Counted from the stretch's first letter, positions 8,486 through 17,425 are shown. The stretch: DNA of 64,000 bases from Actinomadura kijaniata NBRC 14229 (GCF_001552175.1 NZ_BCQR01000045.1:1-64000), one strand, 5' to 3'. Notes: generated by a model not told the origin, from the letters alone. Numbers and translations are program-made.

Positions 8486-9547
8486 TCAGCCGAACCTCAC
8501 CTGGCCCAGCGCCCGCCGCGCCAGGTCCGCCACCGCCCGCTCCATCTCGTCGGCGGGGCGGTTCCGCGCGGTGTAGTCGACCAGCACCACGACGTTGTGG
8601 CGGCGCCCGAGCAGCTGGACGCGCCGCAGGCCGTCGGGCGCGGCCTGCTCCGCGCCGCCGGGCTCGGTGATCTGCCAGGCCTGCTCGCCCACCCCGCGCA
8701 CCGGACGGGAGTCGGCGAGCAGCAGGAAGGTCCGCATGCGGTCGCGGGCGTTGGCGGTGCCGCCGCTGCCGCCCTCGCGCGAGTACCGCTGGAGCCGCAG
8801 CTCCAGCCCCTCCTTGCGCCCGGCGACGCCCCAGTGGCACGCCGACGTCTGGAACGGGTCGCCGTCGTCGTGGAACCGGTCGTCGTTCACCGCCCCCGGC
8901 ACCAGGCCCCGCACGGTGCCCTCGTCCACGACCCGGCAGGCCCGCGGCAGCGTGCCCGCCTCCTTGTTCCCCGGCCACCAGGTCTCCTGCCAGGGGAACT
9001 CCACCAGCTGCACCGCCAGCAGCAGGCCCAGCGTCCACCCCACCACGCCGACGGGCCCGACGCCCTTGACCGCCTGGACCCGGACCTTCCTGCCCCTGCA
9101 GCGCGCGGTGAGGTCGGCGAGGGCCCGGTCGAAGTCGGGAGTGCGGCCGAGGAGCCCCTCGCGGGGCGCGGCCAGCGCGACGACGCCCGCCGTCCCGCCC
9201 TTGCGGACGACCATGACCCGCCGCCCGAACGGCGTGGACAGCGTCCTCAGCTCCTTGACCTGCTTCCAGAGGATCAGTTGGAGCGAGCCGTGCCGGCCGT
9301 GGACCAGCCCCTTGGCGTCGGCCACGGTGCGCCCGCGCAGCAGCAGGCTGCACAGCCGCCCGAAGTACAGCACGCCCACCAGCCCGGCGAGCCCCATGGT
9401 GATCACGCCGTAGCCGTCGTAGACCAGGAACGACAGCGCGAGCGCGACCGAGACCACCAGCCCCGGCAGCGCCCACCACAGCATGCCCCGCGGCGGACGC
9501 ACCTCGTACGCCGCCGTCGTGTCCTGCCGTTCCGCCTCAGTGGTCAT
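8486..9547 (-). CDS. membrane protein with a PH-like domain and a DUF3558-like extracytoplasmic domain
   Basis: The product is 353 residues. Hydrophobic segments lie at about 25-44 and 48-68, followed by a bacterial PH-like region (about 75-155, VADAKGLVHGRHGSLQL onward), a third membrane helix (about 165-185) and an exported C-terminal region. The exported part has ACRVV...G and a later ACHWG, the two-Cys arrangement seen in DUF3558-type lipoprotein domains. The ATG at 9547 has GGAGAGGA upstream and is preferred over a longer unlikely extension. The function is unknown; anchoring or sensing at the membrane is a guess. It stands alone on this strand. Confidence 0.75.
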   Translation of the reverse strand: MTTEAERQDTTAAYEVRPPRGMLWWALPGLVVSVALALSFLVYDGYGVITMGLAGLVGVLYFGRLCSLLLRGRTVADAKGLVHGRHGSLQLILWKQVKELRTLSTPFGRRVMVVRKGGTAGVVALAAPREGLLGRTPDFDRALADLTARCRGRKVRVQAVKGVGPVGVVGWTLGLLLAVQLVEFPWQETWWPGNKEAGTLPRACRVVDEGTVRGLVPGAVNDDRFHDDGDPFQTSACHWGVAGRKEGLELRLQRYSREGGSGGTANARDRMRTFLLLADSRPVRGVGEQAWQITEPGGAEQAAPDGLRRVQLLGRRHNVVVLVDYTARNRPADEMERAVADLARRALGQVRFG

Positions 9548-9812
9548 CCCGGACGATCCTCTCCAAGCCGCATCAAGCCCGACCGCCCCGGCATCCTCCC
9601 GCACCCGCACGCCCCCTGCCACCGTTCGTCACCGGACCGCGACCTTCGTGGATCCCGGGGTTCCGGGGCGTTCACCGCGGGGTGACCTCCTCCGGCGGTG
9701 GCCGGGTCGAGGGGCGCGGTGCTCCCAGCGCCGGGGTCACGGCCCGTGGGCGGCCGGTCACGGGGAGACGCGCGGGCCCTCGGAGGTCAGCGCGTCGGGG
9801 TCAGCGTCCGGG

Positions 9813-10169
9813 TCAGGAGGACGCCTCCGGGAAGAGCCGGACCAGCAGGTCGCGCCGCCAGTCGTTCACCGGGCCGCGGAAGCCCAGCGGGGGCAGCACC
9901 GCCACGCCGCTCCTGTCCACGGCCAGCAGCACGGTGACGTCCTCGGCGAGCTCCAGCTCGGTGGGGGCGCGGCGGCCGCTTGCGGCCAGCCGCTGGGCGA
10001 CCAGCCCCAGCACCCGCGCCCAGCCCTGCCCCAGGTAGGGCGGCAGACCGGTGACGCGCAGCTCGGGAAGCCCGCGCACGGCCAGACCGAGGGTGCGCAA
10101 CTCCAGGCCGTCCGGGCGCTCCGCGCCCACGATCCGGACCTCGGTCCGCGCCGTGTTCTCCCCGCTCAT
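9813..10169 (-). CDS. small conserved-looking hypothetical protein
   Basis: The product is 118 residues, from an ATG at 10169. It is Leu/Val/Arg-rich, with a central GLPPYLGQGWARVLGLVAQRL helix-like stretch and an acidic TELELAEDVTVLLAV segment. There is no signal peptide or membrane helix and no family is recognised. Codon use matches the neighbours, which supports it being real. The 265 bases between it and the next gene (9548-9812) hold no supported gene. Confidence 0.55.
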   Translation of the reverse strand: MSGENTARTEVRIVGAERPDGLELRTLGLAVRGLPELRVTGLPPYLGQGWARVLGLVAQRLAASGRRAPTELELAEDVTVLLAVDRSGVAVLPPLGFRGPVNDWRRDLLVRLFPEASS

Positions 10170-10309
10170 GCCTCGACGGTACCGACTCGGCGCGGGTCGC
10201 GCCGACCGGGCCCGCGCCCTCGCCCCGGGGACGTGAGACAGATCACCTAACGATGTCAGATGCTGGACACCGGTGACGCCCCCGGGATTTGTTCGGATAA
10301 ATTGCCACA

Positions 10310-11116
10310 GTGAATTGGGCCGTGACGACGTACGACTCCGCCTTCGGGTACGTCTCCGCGCACGGCGCACCGCTGGTCGACCTGCTCGACCCGCAGCCCG
10401 GCGAGAAGATCATCGACCTGGGGTGCGGGACCGGCACGTTCACCGCGGAGATCGCCGAGCGCGGAGCCGAGGTGCTGGGCATCGACGCCGCCCCGGAGAT
10501 GATCGCGCAGGCCACGGCGCTGTACCCGGGCCTGTCGTTCGCGGTGGGGGACGCGCACACGTTCACCACCGCGATGCCCTACGACGCGGTGGCCTCCAAC
10601 GCCGCCCTGCACTGGATGACCCGCGACCCCGACTCGGTGATCGCGCAGGTGCACGCCGCGCTGCGGCCCGGCGGCCGGTTTGTCGGCGAGCTCGGCGGCG
10701 CGGGCAACTGCGCCGAGCTGATCGTCGCCATGCAGACCGCCTGGCGCGTCTTCGGCCTGGGCGAACCCGACCTGCCCTGGTACTTCCCGAGCCCCGCCGA
10801 GTACGCCACGCGGCTGGAGGACGGTGGGTTCACCGTGCGCCTGCTGGAGCACGCCGACCGCCCCACCCGCATGGTCGAGGGGCCGGACGGCGCGGCCGAC
10901 TGGGTCCGCGTCTACGCCCGCAGCGCCCTGGCCGACGTCCCGCCGGAGCTGGTGGACCCCCTCCTGGAACGGGTCAACGAGCTGGCGGCCCCGGCCCTGC
11001 GCCGCGAGTCCGGCTGGGTCGCCGACTACGTCCGGCTGCGCTTCGCGGCGGTCCGCAAGCCCGACGGCACGGCCCCGATGCCCGAGGGCCCGCCCCTCAA
11101 CGGCGGCGCCCCATGA
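10310..11116 (+). CDS. class I SAM-dependent methyltransferase (trans-aconitate-methyltransferase-like)
   Basis: The product is 268 residues with a Rossmann-fold methyltransferase core. SAM motif I is IIDLGCGTGTF (about 34-44), followed by the acidic GIDAAPEM strand and the later NAALHWMTRDPD and LRPGGRFVGE segments. The H-W after NAAL is characteristic of the Tam/UbiE-like branch that includes trans-aconitate methyltransferases. The start is GTG at 10310; the leader is relatively A/T-rich. Its stop overlaps the ATG of the next gene (ATGA), so the two are coupled. The substrate is unknown. Confidence 0.9.
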   Translation: MNWAVTTYDSAFGYVSAHGAPLVDLLDPQPGEKIIDLGCGTGTFTAEIAERGAEVLGIDAAPEMIAQATALYPGLSFAVGDAHTFTTAMPYDAVASNAALHWMTRDPDSVIAQVHAALRPGGRFVGELGGAGNCAELIVAMQTAWRVFGLGEPDLPWYFPSPAEYATRLEDGGFTVRLLEHADRPTRMVEGPDGAADWVRVYARSALADVPPELVDPLLERVNELAAPALRRESGWVADYVRLRFAAVRKPDGTAPMPEGPPLNGGAP

Positions 11117-11739
11117 CGCTCCGCGTGGGCCCGCACGCCCTGACGTCCCGGGCGGTGCACGTGCACCTGGCCCCGGGGGCGGGGCTGCGCCCGCTGGTCG
11201 TGGCCGACGTCCTGCGCCGGGTGGCCGAACGCCGCCGCCACCGCGTCCGCCTGACCGCCGCGGCCCGCCTCCCGGCGGACCCGTCGGACTACAACGTCCG
11301 CGCCCCCGAGAGCCTCGCGCCGGACACCGCCGACGTCCTGATCTCCCCGGCCCCCGCCCCCGGCGCGCTGCTGGTCCCCAACGAGACCGGCGCCCCGGGC
11401 CCGGACCCCCTGGCCACACGCCTGGCGTTCCTGGAGGCCCCCTACCGGGTCCCCGTCGCCCTCACTCCCGAGACGCTCCGGTCCGCCGCCGCCCGCCTGG
11501 CGCGGTACCGCCGCCTGGTGGCCGACTGGGCGATCTCCCCCGGCCGCCCGATGCACCGCCCCTCGGCGGCGGAGGCGGAGAGCGCCCTGGCCGCCGATCT
11601 GGACACCCCCGGGGCCCTGGCGGTCCTCGACCGCCTGGCCGAGTCCGGCGACGTCCCGCCGGGCGCGAAGCTGGAGACGTTCGTCCACGTCGACCTCCTC
11701 CTCGGCCTGGACGTGGTCGCCGCCATCGGCACCGCCTAA
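11113..11739 (+). CDS. degenerate cysteinyl-tRNA-synthetase-like protein
   Basis: The product is 208 residues, starting in the ATGA overlap with the methyltransferase gene. The N-terminal part (VHVHLAPGAGLRPLVVADVL) aligns in pattern with the start of CysRS/MshC, where GPTVY..HIGNARS..V.DVL is expected. The C-terminal part (LAADLDTPGALAVLDRLAES) matches the D-x-NTP-x-AL-AVL region of CysRS. The HIGH and KMSKS motifs, the zinc ligands and the bulk of the catalytic domain (normally ~460 residues) are missing. It cannot be a canonical synthetase; a ligand-binding or regulatory paralogue is possible. The assignment rests on two short motifs and is moderate. Confidence 0.65.
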   Translation: MTLRVGPHALTSRAVHVHLAPGAGLRPLVVADVLRRVAERRRHRVRLTAAARLPADPSDYNVRAPESLAPDTADVLISPAPAPGALLVPNETGAPGPDPLATRLAFLEAPYRVPVALTPETLRSAAARLARYRRLVADWAISPGRPMHRPSAAEAESALAADLDTPGALAVLDRLAESGDVPPGAKLETFVHVDLLLGLDVVAAIGTA

Positions 11740-11862
11740 CACCCCCCAACCAGGCGAACCACCGACCGGCGGCCACACCCGGACGTTCTCCCGACCGCCC
11801 TTCCCGGCCGGTTCCGCGTCGCTAACGTGCACCGACGACGGACGGGACACGGGCGGACACGG

Positions 11863-12417
11863 ATGGCGAAGCACAAGATCGGCGTTCTACTGACGGTGCT
11901 GCTCCTGGCCGGGGGCTGCGCGATGGCGGGGGCCACGCCGTCCGGCGCGTTCCGTCCCGGTGAGGCCACCGCACCGCCGCGTCCGGCGTCCCCGGTCTCC
12001 ACCCCGCGCGGCGACGGCTCGCCGCTGGGCCGCTACCGCCTGTTCCACGAGGTCATCGAGTACACGCTGGAGACCGGCGACCCGCGCCGCGTCCCCGCGG
12101 TCGCCACCGGCCCGGCCGCCGCCCGCCTCCTGGACCGGGTCCGCCGCAACCACCGCGCGGGCGTGGTCCAGCGCGGCCACGCCGTTCCCCGCCCCACCCT
12201 GACGGCCCTCCGCGAGGGCCCGGGCCACGGCGCGGGCACCGCCGAGATCGTGGACTGCGTCACCGCGTCGGGCCCCTGGACCTACCGCGCCCGCACCGGC
12301 GAACGCGTCGGCCCGGCGCCCCGTCCGCGCCGTCACCTCGTCCACGCGACCCTGACCAAGGCCCACGGCATCTGGAAGGTCGCCGCCCTGACGATCCCCC
12401 GGAACGCCCGCTGCTGA
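11863..12417 (+). CDS. putative lipoprotein, NTF2-like
   Basis: The product is 184 residues. The start is ATG at 11863; upstream in-frame codons give a less plausible N-terminus. The signal peptide ends in a lipobox, LAGGC (about residues 15-19). After a Pro-rich linker comes a compact domain with YRLFHEVIEYTLETGDP, a central EIVDCVT strand, and a C-terminal GIWKVAALTIPRNARC. This layout resembles NTF2/SnoaL-like folds found in secreted actinobacterial proteins. It is a clear paralogue of the lipoprotein at 32729-33364, and both are followed by the same type of secreted protein. The function is unknown. Confidence 0.75.
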   Translation: MAKHKIGVLLTVLLLAGGCAMAGATPSGAFRPGEATAPPRPASPVSTPRGDGSPLGRYRLFHEVIEYTLETGDPRRVPAVATGPAAARLLDRVRRNHRAGVVQRGHAVPRPTLTALREGPGHGAGTAEIVDCVTASGPWTYRARTGERVGPAPRPRRHLVHATLTKAHGIWKVAALTIPRNARC

Positions 12418-12464
12418 CCACCCCGGCCACCCGCCCACGCCGCGCCCCTCGCCCCAGGACCCCG

Positions 12465-13274
12465 ATGCCGACACCACGCCTGACGCCGTCCCTCGTCCTC
12501 CTGACGACGCCCTTCCTCGCCACCGCGTCCGCCTCGCCGCACACGACGGCTCTCGCCTCGTCCGGGAACGCGGCGGGGCGTGCGCCCCGTGCCGTGCTCG
12601 CGCCCGCCGACGCCTCCTGCACGCCAGGGGCGGGGTGGCTGTGCGGCATCAGCGCCTCCTCTCCGGGCCGGGCAGCCGCGCCGCGGGCCGGAGGGGCCCG
12701 TGGCGAGCGGCCCGCCCCGGGGGGTTCGCGAGGCGACACCATCACGCCCATGTGCGCCCCGACCGGCGGGGCGGACCACTGCATCACCGTCTCCGTCCCC
12801 GCCCCCGCCAGGACCCCCACCGCCGCGGTCGCCGAGATGGCGCGCGACGCGATCGCGCTGCCTCCCCCGCGTCCCCGCACGAGCCCGCGGGGCCGCACCT
12901 GGGTCAGGTTCCCCACCCACCTGTGGATCGACGGGGCCTCCTGGCGGACGCGGTCCGCCTCCGTCGCCGTGGACGGCCAGACCGTCACCATCACCGGCCG
13001 CCCCACCCACGTCACCTGGGACCTCGGCGAGACCACCCTCACCTGCGACGGACCCGGCGTTCCCTACACCCGCCGCGCCACCGGCGCCTCCTGCGCCCAC
13101 GCCTTCGCCCGCGCGACGCCCGGCCCGTTCACCGTCACCGCGACCGTCCACTACGCCGTCGCCTGGACCTGCCGTGGCGCGTGCGATGCTCCCGGCGGCT
13201 CGTTCGACCCGCTGCCCGCCTCCGGAACGGTCGCCCTCCGCGTCTCCGAGATCCAGACCGGAACGACCCCATGA
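12465..13274 (+). CDS. secreted protein, paralogue of the protein at 33358
   Basis: The product is 269 residues with an N-terminal signal peptide (cleavage near ATASA). The first ~140 residues are low-complexity, Ala/Pro/Gly-rich. The C-terminal ~120 residues form a Cys-containing beta domain with the landmarks LWIDG, THVTWDLGETTLTCDG, AVAWTCRGACD and RVSEIQTG. The same landmarks occur in the same order in the protein at 33358-34140. Four Cys in the domain suggest disulfides outside the cell. It follows the lipoprotein gene by 47 bases and is probably co-transcribed with it. No enzymatic motif is seen. Confidence 0.75.
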   Translation: MPTPRLTPSLVLLTTPFLATASASPHTTALASSGNAAGRAPRAVLAPADASCTPGAGWLCGISASSPGRAAAPRAGGARGERPAPGGSRGDTITPMCAPTGGADHCITVSVPAPARTPTAAVAEMARDAIALPPPRPRTSPRGRTWVRFPTHLWIDGASWRTRSASVAVDGQTVTITGRPTHVTWDLGETTLTCDGPGVPYTRRATGASCAHAFARATPGPFTVTATVHYAVAWTCRGACDAPGGSFDPLPASGTVALRVSEIQTGTTP

Positions 13275-13417
13275 CACCCCGAAAGACCATCAAAATCCGA
13301 CACAAGGGGACTAAGAGGCATTAGTCACCATCTATCACCCTTGCCCCTTTCGCCCCATCCTGCTTTGCTTTCCCGATCGAAAGAACCGATCGTTCCCTCC
13401 CGGAAGGCAGCAGCAGG

Positions 13418-14506
13418 TTGCGTCTCCCCTCGCCTCGTCTCCTCATCGCGGGTTCCGCGCTCGGCGCCGTCGCGGTGGCGAGCGGCGTCGCCGTCGCCGC
13501 CACGTCCGACTCCAAGCCCGAGCAGGCCGCCTCCGTCGGCGCGCAGACCACGGCCGACCCCGACGCCCGCGCGGAGATCTTCAAGCTCCCGCAGGACTCC
13601 ACGGCGGTGGAGAGGTTCTGGACCCCGGCCGCCATCCGCGCGGCCGAGCACCGCCAGCCCCGGGCCGCCGCCTTCCCGGCCGCCGCACCCCAGATCAAGG
13701 CGTTGAACGACGGCCCGTCCCTCCAGGGCGCGCCGGCGCTGCCCGAGGACTCCGCCGAGCCGCTCAGCGCGCAGAGCGCGGGCGTCTCCGCCAAGGCCGT
13801 CACCACCGCCCGGCAGTGGACCCGGCACGGCAAGCCCCCGGCGCGCACGGTCGGCAAGCTGTTCTTCGCCGACGAGAAGGGCAACAAGTACTCCTGCAGC
13901 GCCGCGGTCATCACCGCCAAGAACAAGCGGACGGTCTGGACCGCCGGGCACTGCGTCCACAAGGGCAAGGGCGGCGAGAAGGGTTACTACCGCAACTTCC
14001 TGTTCCGCCCGGACTACAAGGACGGCAAGTCCTACGGCAAGTGGTACGCCGACAGCATCGTGGCGCTGTCGGGCTGGAAGACCAAGGGCGACGCACGTTA
14101 CGACATCGCGGCCTTCACGGTGAAGAAGTACCGGGGCAAGGGCATCCAGTACTACACCGGCAGCCAGGGCTACGCGTTCAACTACAAGGGCCGCAAGTAC
14201 TCGTCCTACAGCTTCGGCTACCCGGCCCGCGCCCTGCCGTCCAAGAAGCCGATGAACAGCAACCGCCTCTGGTACTGCTCCGGCAAGACCTTTGCCGTCA
14301 ACTACGGCGGTGGCAGCACCGGCCTCGGCCTGAAGTGCACCATGGGCAACGGCGCCAGCGGCGGCCCGTGGATCGCCGGGATGAAGAAGAACGGCCTGGG
14401 CCTCATCTTCGGCGTCAACAGCATGCACAACCTGAAGAACCTGAACATGTACTCCCCCTACCACGGCTCGGCCGCGGTGAGCGTCTACAAGAAGATCTCC
14501 GGCTGA
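13418..14506 (+). CDS. secreted trypsin-like serine protease (chymotrypsin fold)
   Basis: The product is 362 residues, from a TTG start with GGAAGG ten bases upstream. A signal peptide (about 1-28) precedes a propeptide-like region that contains FWTPAAIRAAE (68-77). The protease domain has the triad His178 (WTAGHC), Asp229 (RYDIAAF) and Ser314 (GNGASGGPW). The Cys pair near 160/179 and that near 287/307 are placed for disulfides. The Lys/Tyr-rich catalytic domain is typical of actinobacterial exported glutamyl-endopeptidase or V8-like proteases. Translation of a secreted proenzyme that matures outside the cell is inferred. A strong hairpin follows the stop. Confidence 0.93.
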   Translation: MRLPSPRLLIAGSALGAVAVASGVAVAATSDSKPEQAASVGAQTTADPDARAEIFKLPQDSTAVERFWTPAAIRAAEHRQPRAAAFPAAAPQIKALNDGPSLQGAPALPEDSAEPLSAQSAGVSAKAVTTARQWTRHGKPPARTVGKLFFADEKGNKYSCSAAVITAKNKRTVWTAGHCVHKGKGGEKGYYRNFLFRPDYKDGKSYGKWYADSIVALSGWKTKGDARYDIAAFTVKKYRGKGIQYYTGSQGYAFNYKGRKYSSYSFGYPARALPSKKPMNSNRLWYCSGKTFAVNYGGGSTGLGLKCTMGNGASGGPWIAGMKKNGLGLIFGVNSMHNLKNLNMYSPYHGSAAVSVYKKISG

Positions 14507-14520
14507 CTCACCGGGCACGC

Positions 14521-14557
14521 GAACGCCCCCACGGGACGGGTTCCCGTGGGGGCGTTC
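14521..14557 (+). terminator. strong intrinsic-type terminator hairpin
   Basis: The two arms are GAACGCCCCCACGGGA (14521-14536) and its exact reverse complement (14542-14557), with a 5-nt loop. The 16-bp perfect stem lies 15 bases after the protease stop codon and 16 bases before the stop of the convergent small gene, so it can serve both directions. No U-tract follows. Confidence 0.85.
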
Positions 14558-14572
14558 CGCGTTCGGAAGGGG

Positions 14573-14827
14573 TCAGGGGCGGCCGCCGCCGGTCGGCCCC
14601 TCGGGCATGTCCGCGGGCTTGGCGTTCCGCATGCGCTCCTCGGTCCAGTACTCCGCGACGTCCTCGGGCCTCTCGCGCACCTCGTGCACGACGGCGGCGC
14701 CGTCCGCCGGCTCGTCGGAGCCGCGCCGTTCGCGGTCGGCCTGCCCCGCGGTCGCCAGGCCCACGACGACGGCGCCCGCCGCCATCGCGACCGCGCCTGC
14801 CAGGACGGCGATCCTGCGCCGGTTCAT
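14573..14827 (-). CDS. small exported protein carrying a protease-propeptide-like motif
   Basis: The product is 84 residues. The ATG has GAGGAGG upstream. An N-terminal hydrophobic segment (about 6-28) acts as signal or anchor; the rest is a short charged tail containing EYWTEERMRNAKPADMP (about 59-75). This resembles the (F/Y)WT-x-x-x-(I/M)R-x-A motif in the propeptide of the protease encoded just across the terminator (FWTPAAIRAAE). Such motifs recur in the pro-regions of exported actinobacterial trypsin-like proteases. A role as a free-standing propeptide, chaperone or inhibitor is inference. It converges on the protease gene. Confidence 0.7.
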   Translation of the reverse strand: MNRRRIAVLAGAVAMAAGAVVVGLATAGQADRERRGSDEPADGAAVVHEVRERPEDVAEYWTEERMRNAKPADMPEGPTGGGRP

Positions 14828-14949
14828 ACGCCCTCCTCGGGGATCGGCGGACCCGGAAATTCATCCTAGAAGATGACGCTTTCGTGATCTGTCGTCACGA
14901 CAATCTCCCCTGACCCCGTGAACCCCGCGACAACAGGGAGTCCCCCCAC

Positions 14950-16500
14950 GTGACCCGTATGGGCCGAACCGCCGGAGTCCTGTTCGGCGGCGTCGCGCTG
15001 ACCGCCGCGTTCCTGGTCCAGGGCCCGGCGCAGGCCGCACCGCGCCAGCCGGAACGGCCGCAGTCCCCCGCCACCGCCTCCGTCACCACCGCCGCCCAGA
15101 AGATCTCCTGGCGCAGGTGTCCCGACGACCGCACCGTGCAGTGCGGAACGCTCACCGTCCCCATCGACTGGTCCAACCCCAAGCGCGGCAGCGTCAAGCT
15201 CGCCGTCGCCCGCGCCAAGGCCACCGATCCCAAGAAGCGCATCGGCGTCCTGCTGGTCAACCCGGGCGGCCCCGGCGGCTCGGGCGTCGAGTTCGCGCTG
15301 GACCGCGCGGGCCTGTCCAAGCAGGTCCGGCAGCGTTACGACATCGTGGGCTTCGACCCGCGCGGCACCGGCGGCAGCCGCGCGGTGAAGTGCGGCAAGG
15401 TCGGCAAGGCCCCGCGCGCGTACCCGCGCAACCAGGCCGAGTTCGACAAGCTGAAGAAGTACCAGGCCGCCCTGTACAAGGCGTGCCGCGCGAAGACCGG
15501 GGCGCTGTACGACTTCCTCGGCGCCGGGAGCGTCGCCCGCGACATGGACGCGATCCGCGCGGCGCTCGGCGCGAAGAAGGTGTCGTTCTACGGCGTGTCC
15601 TACGGGACGTGGCTCGGCCAGCGGTACGCCGAGCTGTTCCCCACCCGCCTGCGCGGCCTGGCGCTCGACAGCGCCATGGACCACACGGTGAACACCGCCG
15701 CCCGCTTCTCCGTGGACGAGGCGCGCGGGCTGGAGGCGGCCTACGGCCAGTTCGCGCGGTGGTGCCGCACGTCCAAGCACTGCGCGCTGCGCGGCAAGGA
15801 CGCCGTCAAGGTCCTGGACGGCCTGATGGCCCGCGCCGACAAGGGCACCCTCCACGAGATCGGCGACCCGAAGGAACGCCTGGAGGCCACCGACCTCGCC
15901 CAGATGGTCCGGGTGTCGTCCTACGACCCGATCTCCTGGGCGCAGCTGGGCGAGGAGCTGCGCGAGCTGTCCCGCCAGAAGGTCCGCCAGATCAAGACGG
16001 GCACCGCCGAGGCCGTCGCGGTCGACGGGAGGTTCGCGGGCATCCTGTGCGCGGACTGGTCGTTCCCGATCCGCGACCACAAGGCGCTCGCGGCGGTCCG
16101 CGCCGAGACCCGCCGGGCCGCGCCGCACGTCCGGCTGAACCCGCTGGGCTGGGAGGCGATCACCGCCTGCCTCGGCCGTCCGGCCGCGAAGGACCCGCAG
16201 CGCCCCTACCGGGTGCGGAACGCCCCGCCGTCGCTGGTCGTGAACGCCGTGGCCGACCCGGTGACGGTCTACCCGTGGGCGGTGAGCACGACGCTGCGCA
16301 TCCCGCGCACCTCGCTGCTGACCTACCGCGGCTCGGGCCACGGCGCGTACATGCTGAGCCCGTGCTCCCGCAAGACGGTGGACGCCTACCTGCTGAGCGG
16401 GAAGACCCCGCGTCTCGGGGCGACCTGCCCGGCGGTGGCCCCGGACTTCACCGAGGCCCGCGGCAGCAGCCGCGGCCCGGCGAAGCCGCGTCGCTTCTGA
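14950..16500 (+). CDS. secreted alpha/beta hydrolase, S33 tripeptidyl-aminopeptidase type
   Basis: The product is 516 residues. The start is GTG with GGGAG upstream; the signal peptide ends near AQAA (residue 30). The alpha/beta hydrolase fold shows NPGGPGGSG (oxyanion region, 104-112), FDPRGTGGS, and the nucleophile elbow GVSYGTW (Ser217). A C-terminal TAP-type region carries VADPVTVYPWA (catalytic Asp) and RGSGHGAYM (catalytic His). This order is that of exported Streptomyces tripeptidyl aminopeptidases (Tap/SlpD/SlpE). It should trim short N-terminal peptides from extracellular proteins. The gene lies next to a secreted trypsin-like protease, suggesting a protein-degrading neighbourhood. 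Confidence 0.93.
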   Translation: MTRMGRTAGVLFGGVALTAAFLVQGPAQAAPRQPERPQSPATASVTTAAQKISWRRCPDDRTVQCGTLTVPIDWSNPKRGSVKLAVARAKATDPKKRIGVLLVNPGGPGGSGVEFALDRAGLSKQVRQRYDIVGFDPRGTGGSRAVKCGKVGKAPRAYPRNQAEFDKLKKYQAALYKACRAKTGALYDFLGAGSVARDMDAIRAALGAKKVSFYGVSYGTWLGQRYAELFPTRLRGLALDSAMDHTVNTAARFSVDEARGLEAAYGQFARWCRTSKHCALRGKDAVKVLDGLMARADKGTLHEIGDPKERLEATDLAQMVRVSSYDPISWAQLGEELRELSRQKVRQIKTGTAEAVAVDGRFAGILCADWSFPIRDHKALAAVRAETRRAAPHVRLNPLGWEAITACLGRPAAKDPQRPYRVRNAPPSLVVNAVADPVTVYPWAVSTTLRIPRTSLLTYRGSGHGAYMLSPCSRKTVDAYLLSGKTPRLGATCPAVAPDFTEARGSSRGPAKPRRF

Positions 16501-16506
16501 CGCTCC

Positions 16507-16538
16507 GGCGTGGGCGCGCCGTCCGGCGCGCCCACGCC
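16507..16538. terminator. perfect 14-bp hairpin between convergent genes
   Basis: GGCGTGGGCGCGCC (16507-16520), a 4-nt loop, then the exact reverse complement (16525-16538). It sits six bases after the S33 peptidase stop and seven bases before the stop of the convergent VOC gene, so it is likely a bidirectional terminator. Confidence 0.85.
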
Positions 16539-16545
16539 TCGCCCC

Positions 16546-17358
16546 TCACCGCCCGGACGCGGGAAGCGACTGGCCGATGCCGAGCAGGTTCCCCTCGCTG
16601 TCGCGGAACCACACGGCACGCTCACCGACCCCGCCGCGTGAGGGGTAGTCGCCCTCGACCTCGGCGATCCCGTCGACGGTGCGCAGGCCGGGCAGGTCGT
16701 ACTCCTCGAACTCCACGCCGCGCTCGCGCAGCTCGGCGACGGTCCGGTCGAGATCGTCGACGTGCCAGGACAGCTGGGTGTGCTCGCCGGAGGGCTTCCC
16801 GGCGGACGCGAACAGCGCGAACTCGCCGCCCGGGAACCGGTAGCGCAGGCCGCCCGGCCGCGTCTCGACGGGCTCCAGCCCCAGCTTCTCCCGGTAGAAC
16901 CGGCGGGCCCGGTCGAGGTCCTGCGCCGGAAGCCGCCCCGCGACCGACGCCCCGGCCAGCGGGCCGACGCTCCCGGTTCCCAGCCGTGCGCGGCGGGCGG
17001 TCCAGTACTCCGGCGTCAGCTCGATGATCTGCACGAGGTTGCCGTCGGGGTCGCGCAGCGTCGCGAACCACGCCCCGGCCCCCTCCCGGTACTCCGGCTC
17101 GGCGGCCCACTCCACGCCCAGCGCGTCGAGCCGCCGCGCCACGGCCCGCGCGTCGGCGACGTGCAGATTGATGATCACCCGCTCCGGCTCGGCGGCACGT
17201 TCGGCCACGTCCTCGCGGCCGTCGACGAGCACCCCCACCTCGCCCAGGAGCAGGAACCCGTCCCCGTCCGCCCGCACGTCGAAGGCGCGCTCGTACCAGG
17301 CCCGCAGGCGGGCGGGATCGGTGCTCGCCAGCAGGATGCTTCCGATATTCGGGGTCAT
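16546..17358 (-). CDS. two-domain VOC (glyoxalase/bleomycin-resistance-type) protein
   Basis: The product is 270 residues made of two vicinal-oxygen-chelate domains. The first (about 3-125) starts NIGSILLASTDPARLRAWYER and ends in FATLRDPDGNLVQIIE. The second (about 140-262) has the DLDRARRFYREKLGL entry helix and ends in VWFRDSEGNLLGI. Each domain has the E-at-end pattern partly kept (VQIIE in the first), so metal binding may be limited to one site. The family includes glyoxalases, dioxygenases and antibiotic-binding proteins; no substrate can be chosen. The ATG start is at 17358. Confidence 0.9.
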   Translation of the reverse strand: MTPNIGSILLASTDPARLRAWYERAFDVRADGDGFLLLGEVGVLVDGREDVAERAAEPERVIINLHVADARAVARRLDALGVEWAAEPEYREGAGAWFATLRDPDGNLVQIIELTPEYWTARRARLGTGSVGPLAGASVAGRLPAQDLDRARRFYREKLGLEPVETRPGGLRYRFPGGEFALFASAGKPSGEHTQLSWHVDDLDRTVAELRERGVEFEEYDLPGLRTVDGIAEVEGDYPSRGGVGERAVWFRDSEGNLLGIGQSLPASGR

Positions 17359-17425
17359 GCGTCCTCCACGTTCGCGGTCTCTCCCGAAATGGACTCCGCG
17401 CGCCCCCGGAACTCACCGCCCGAGG

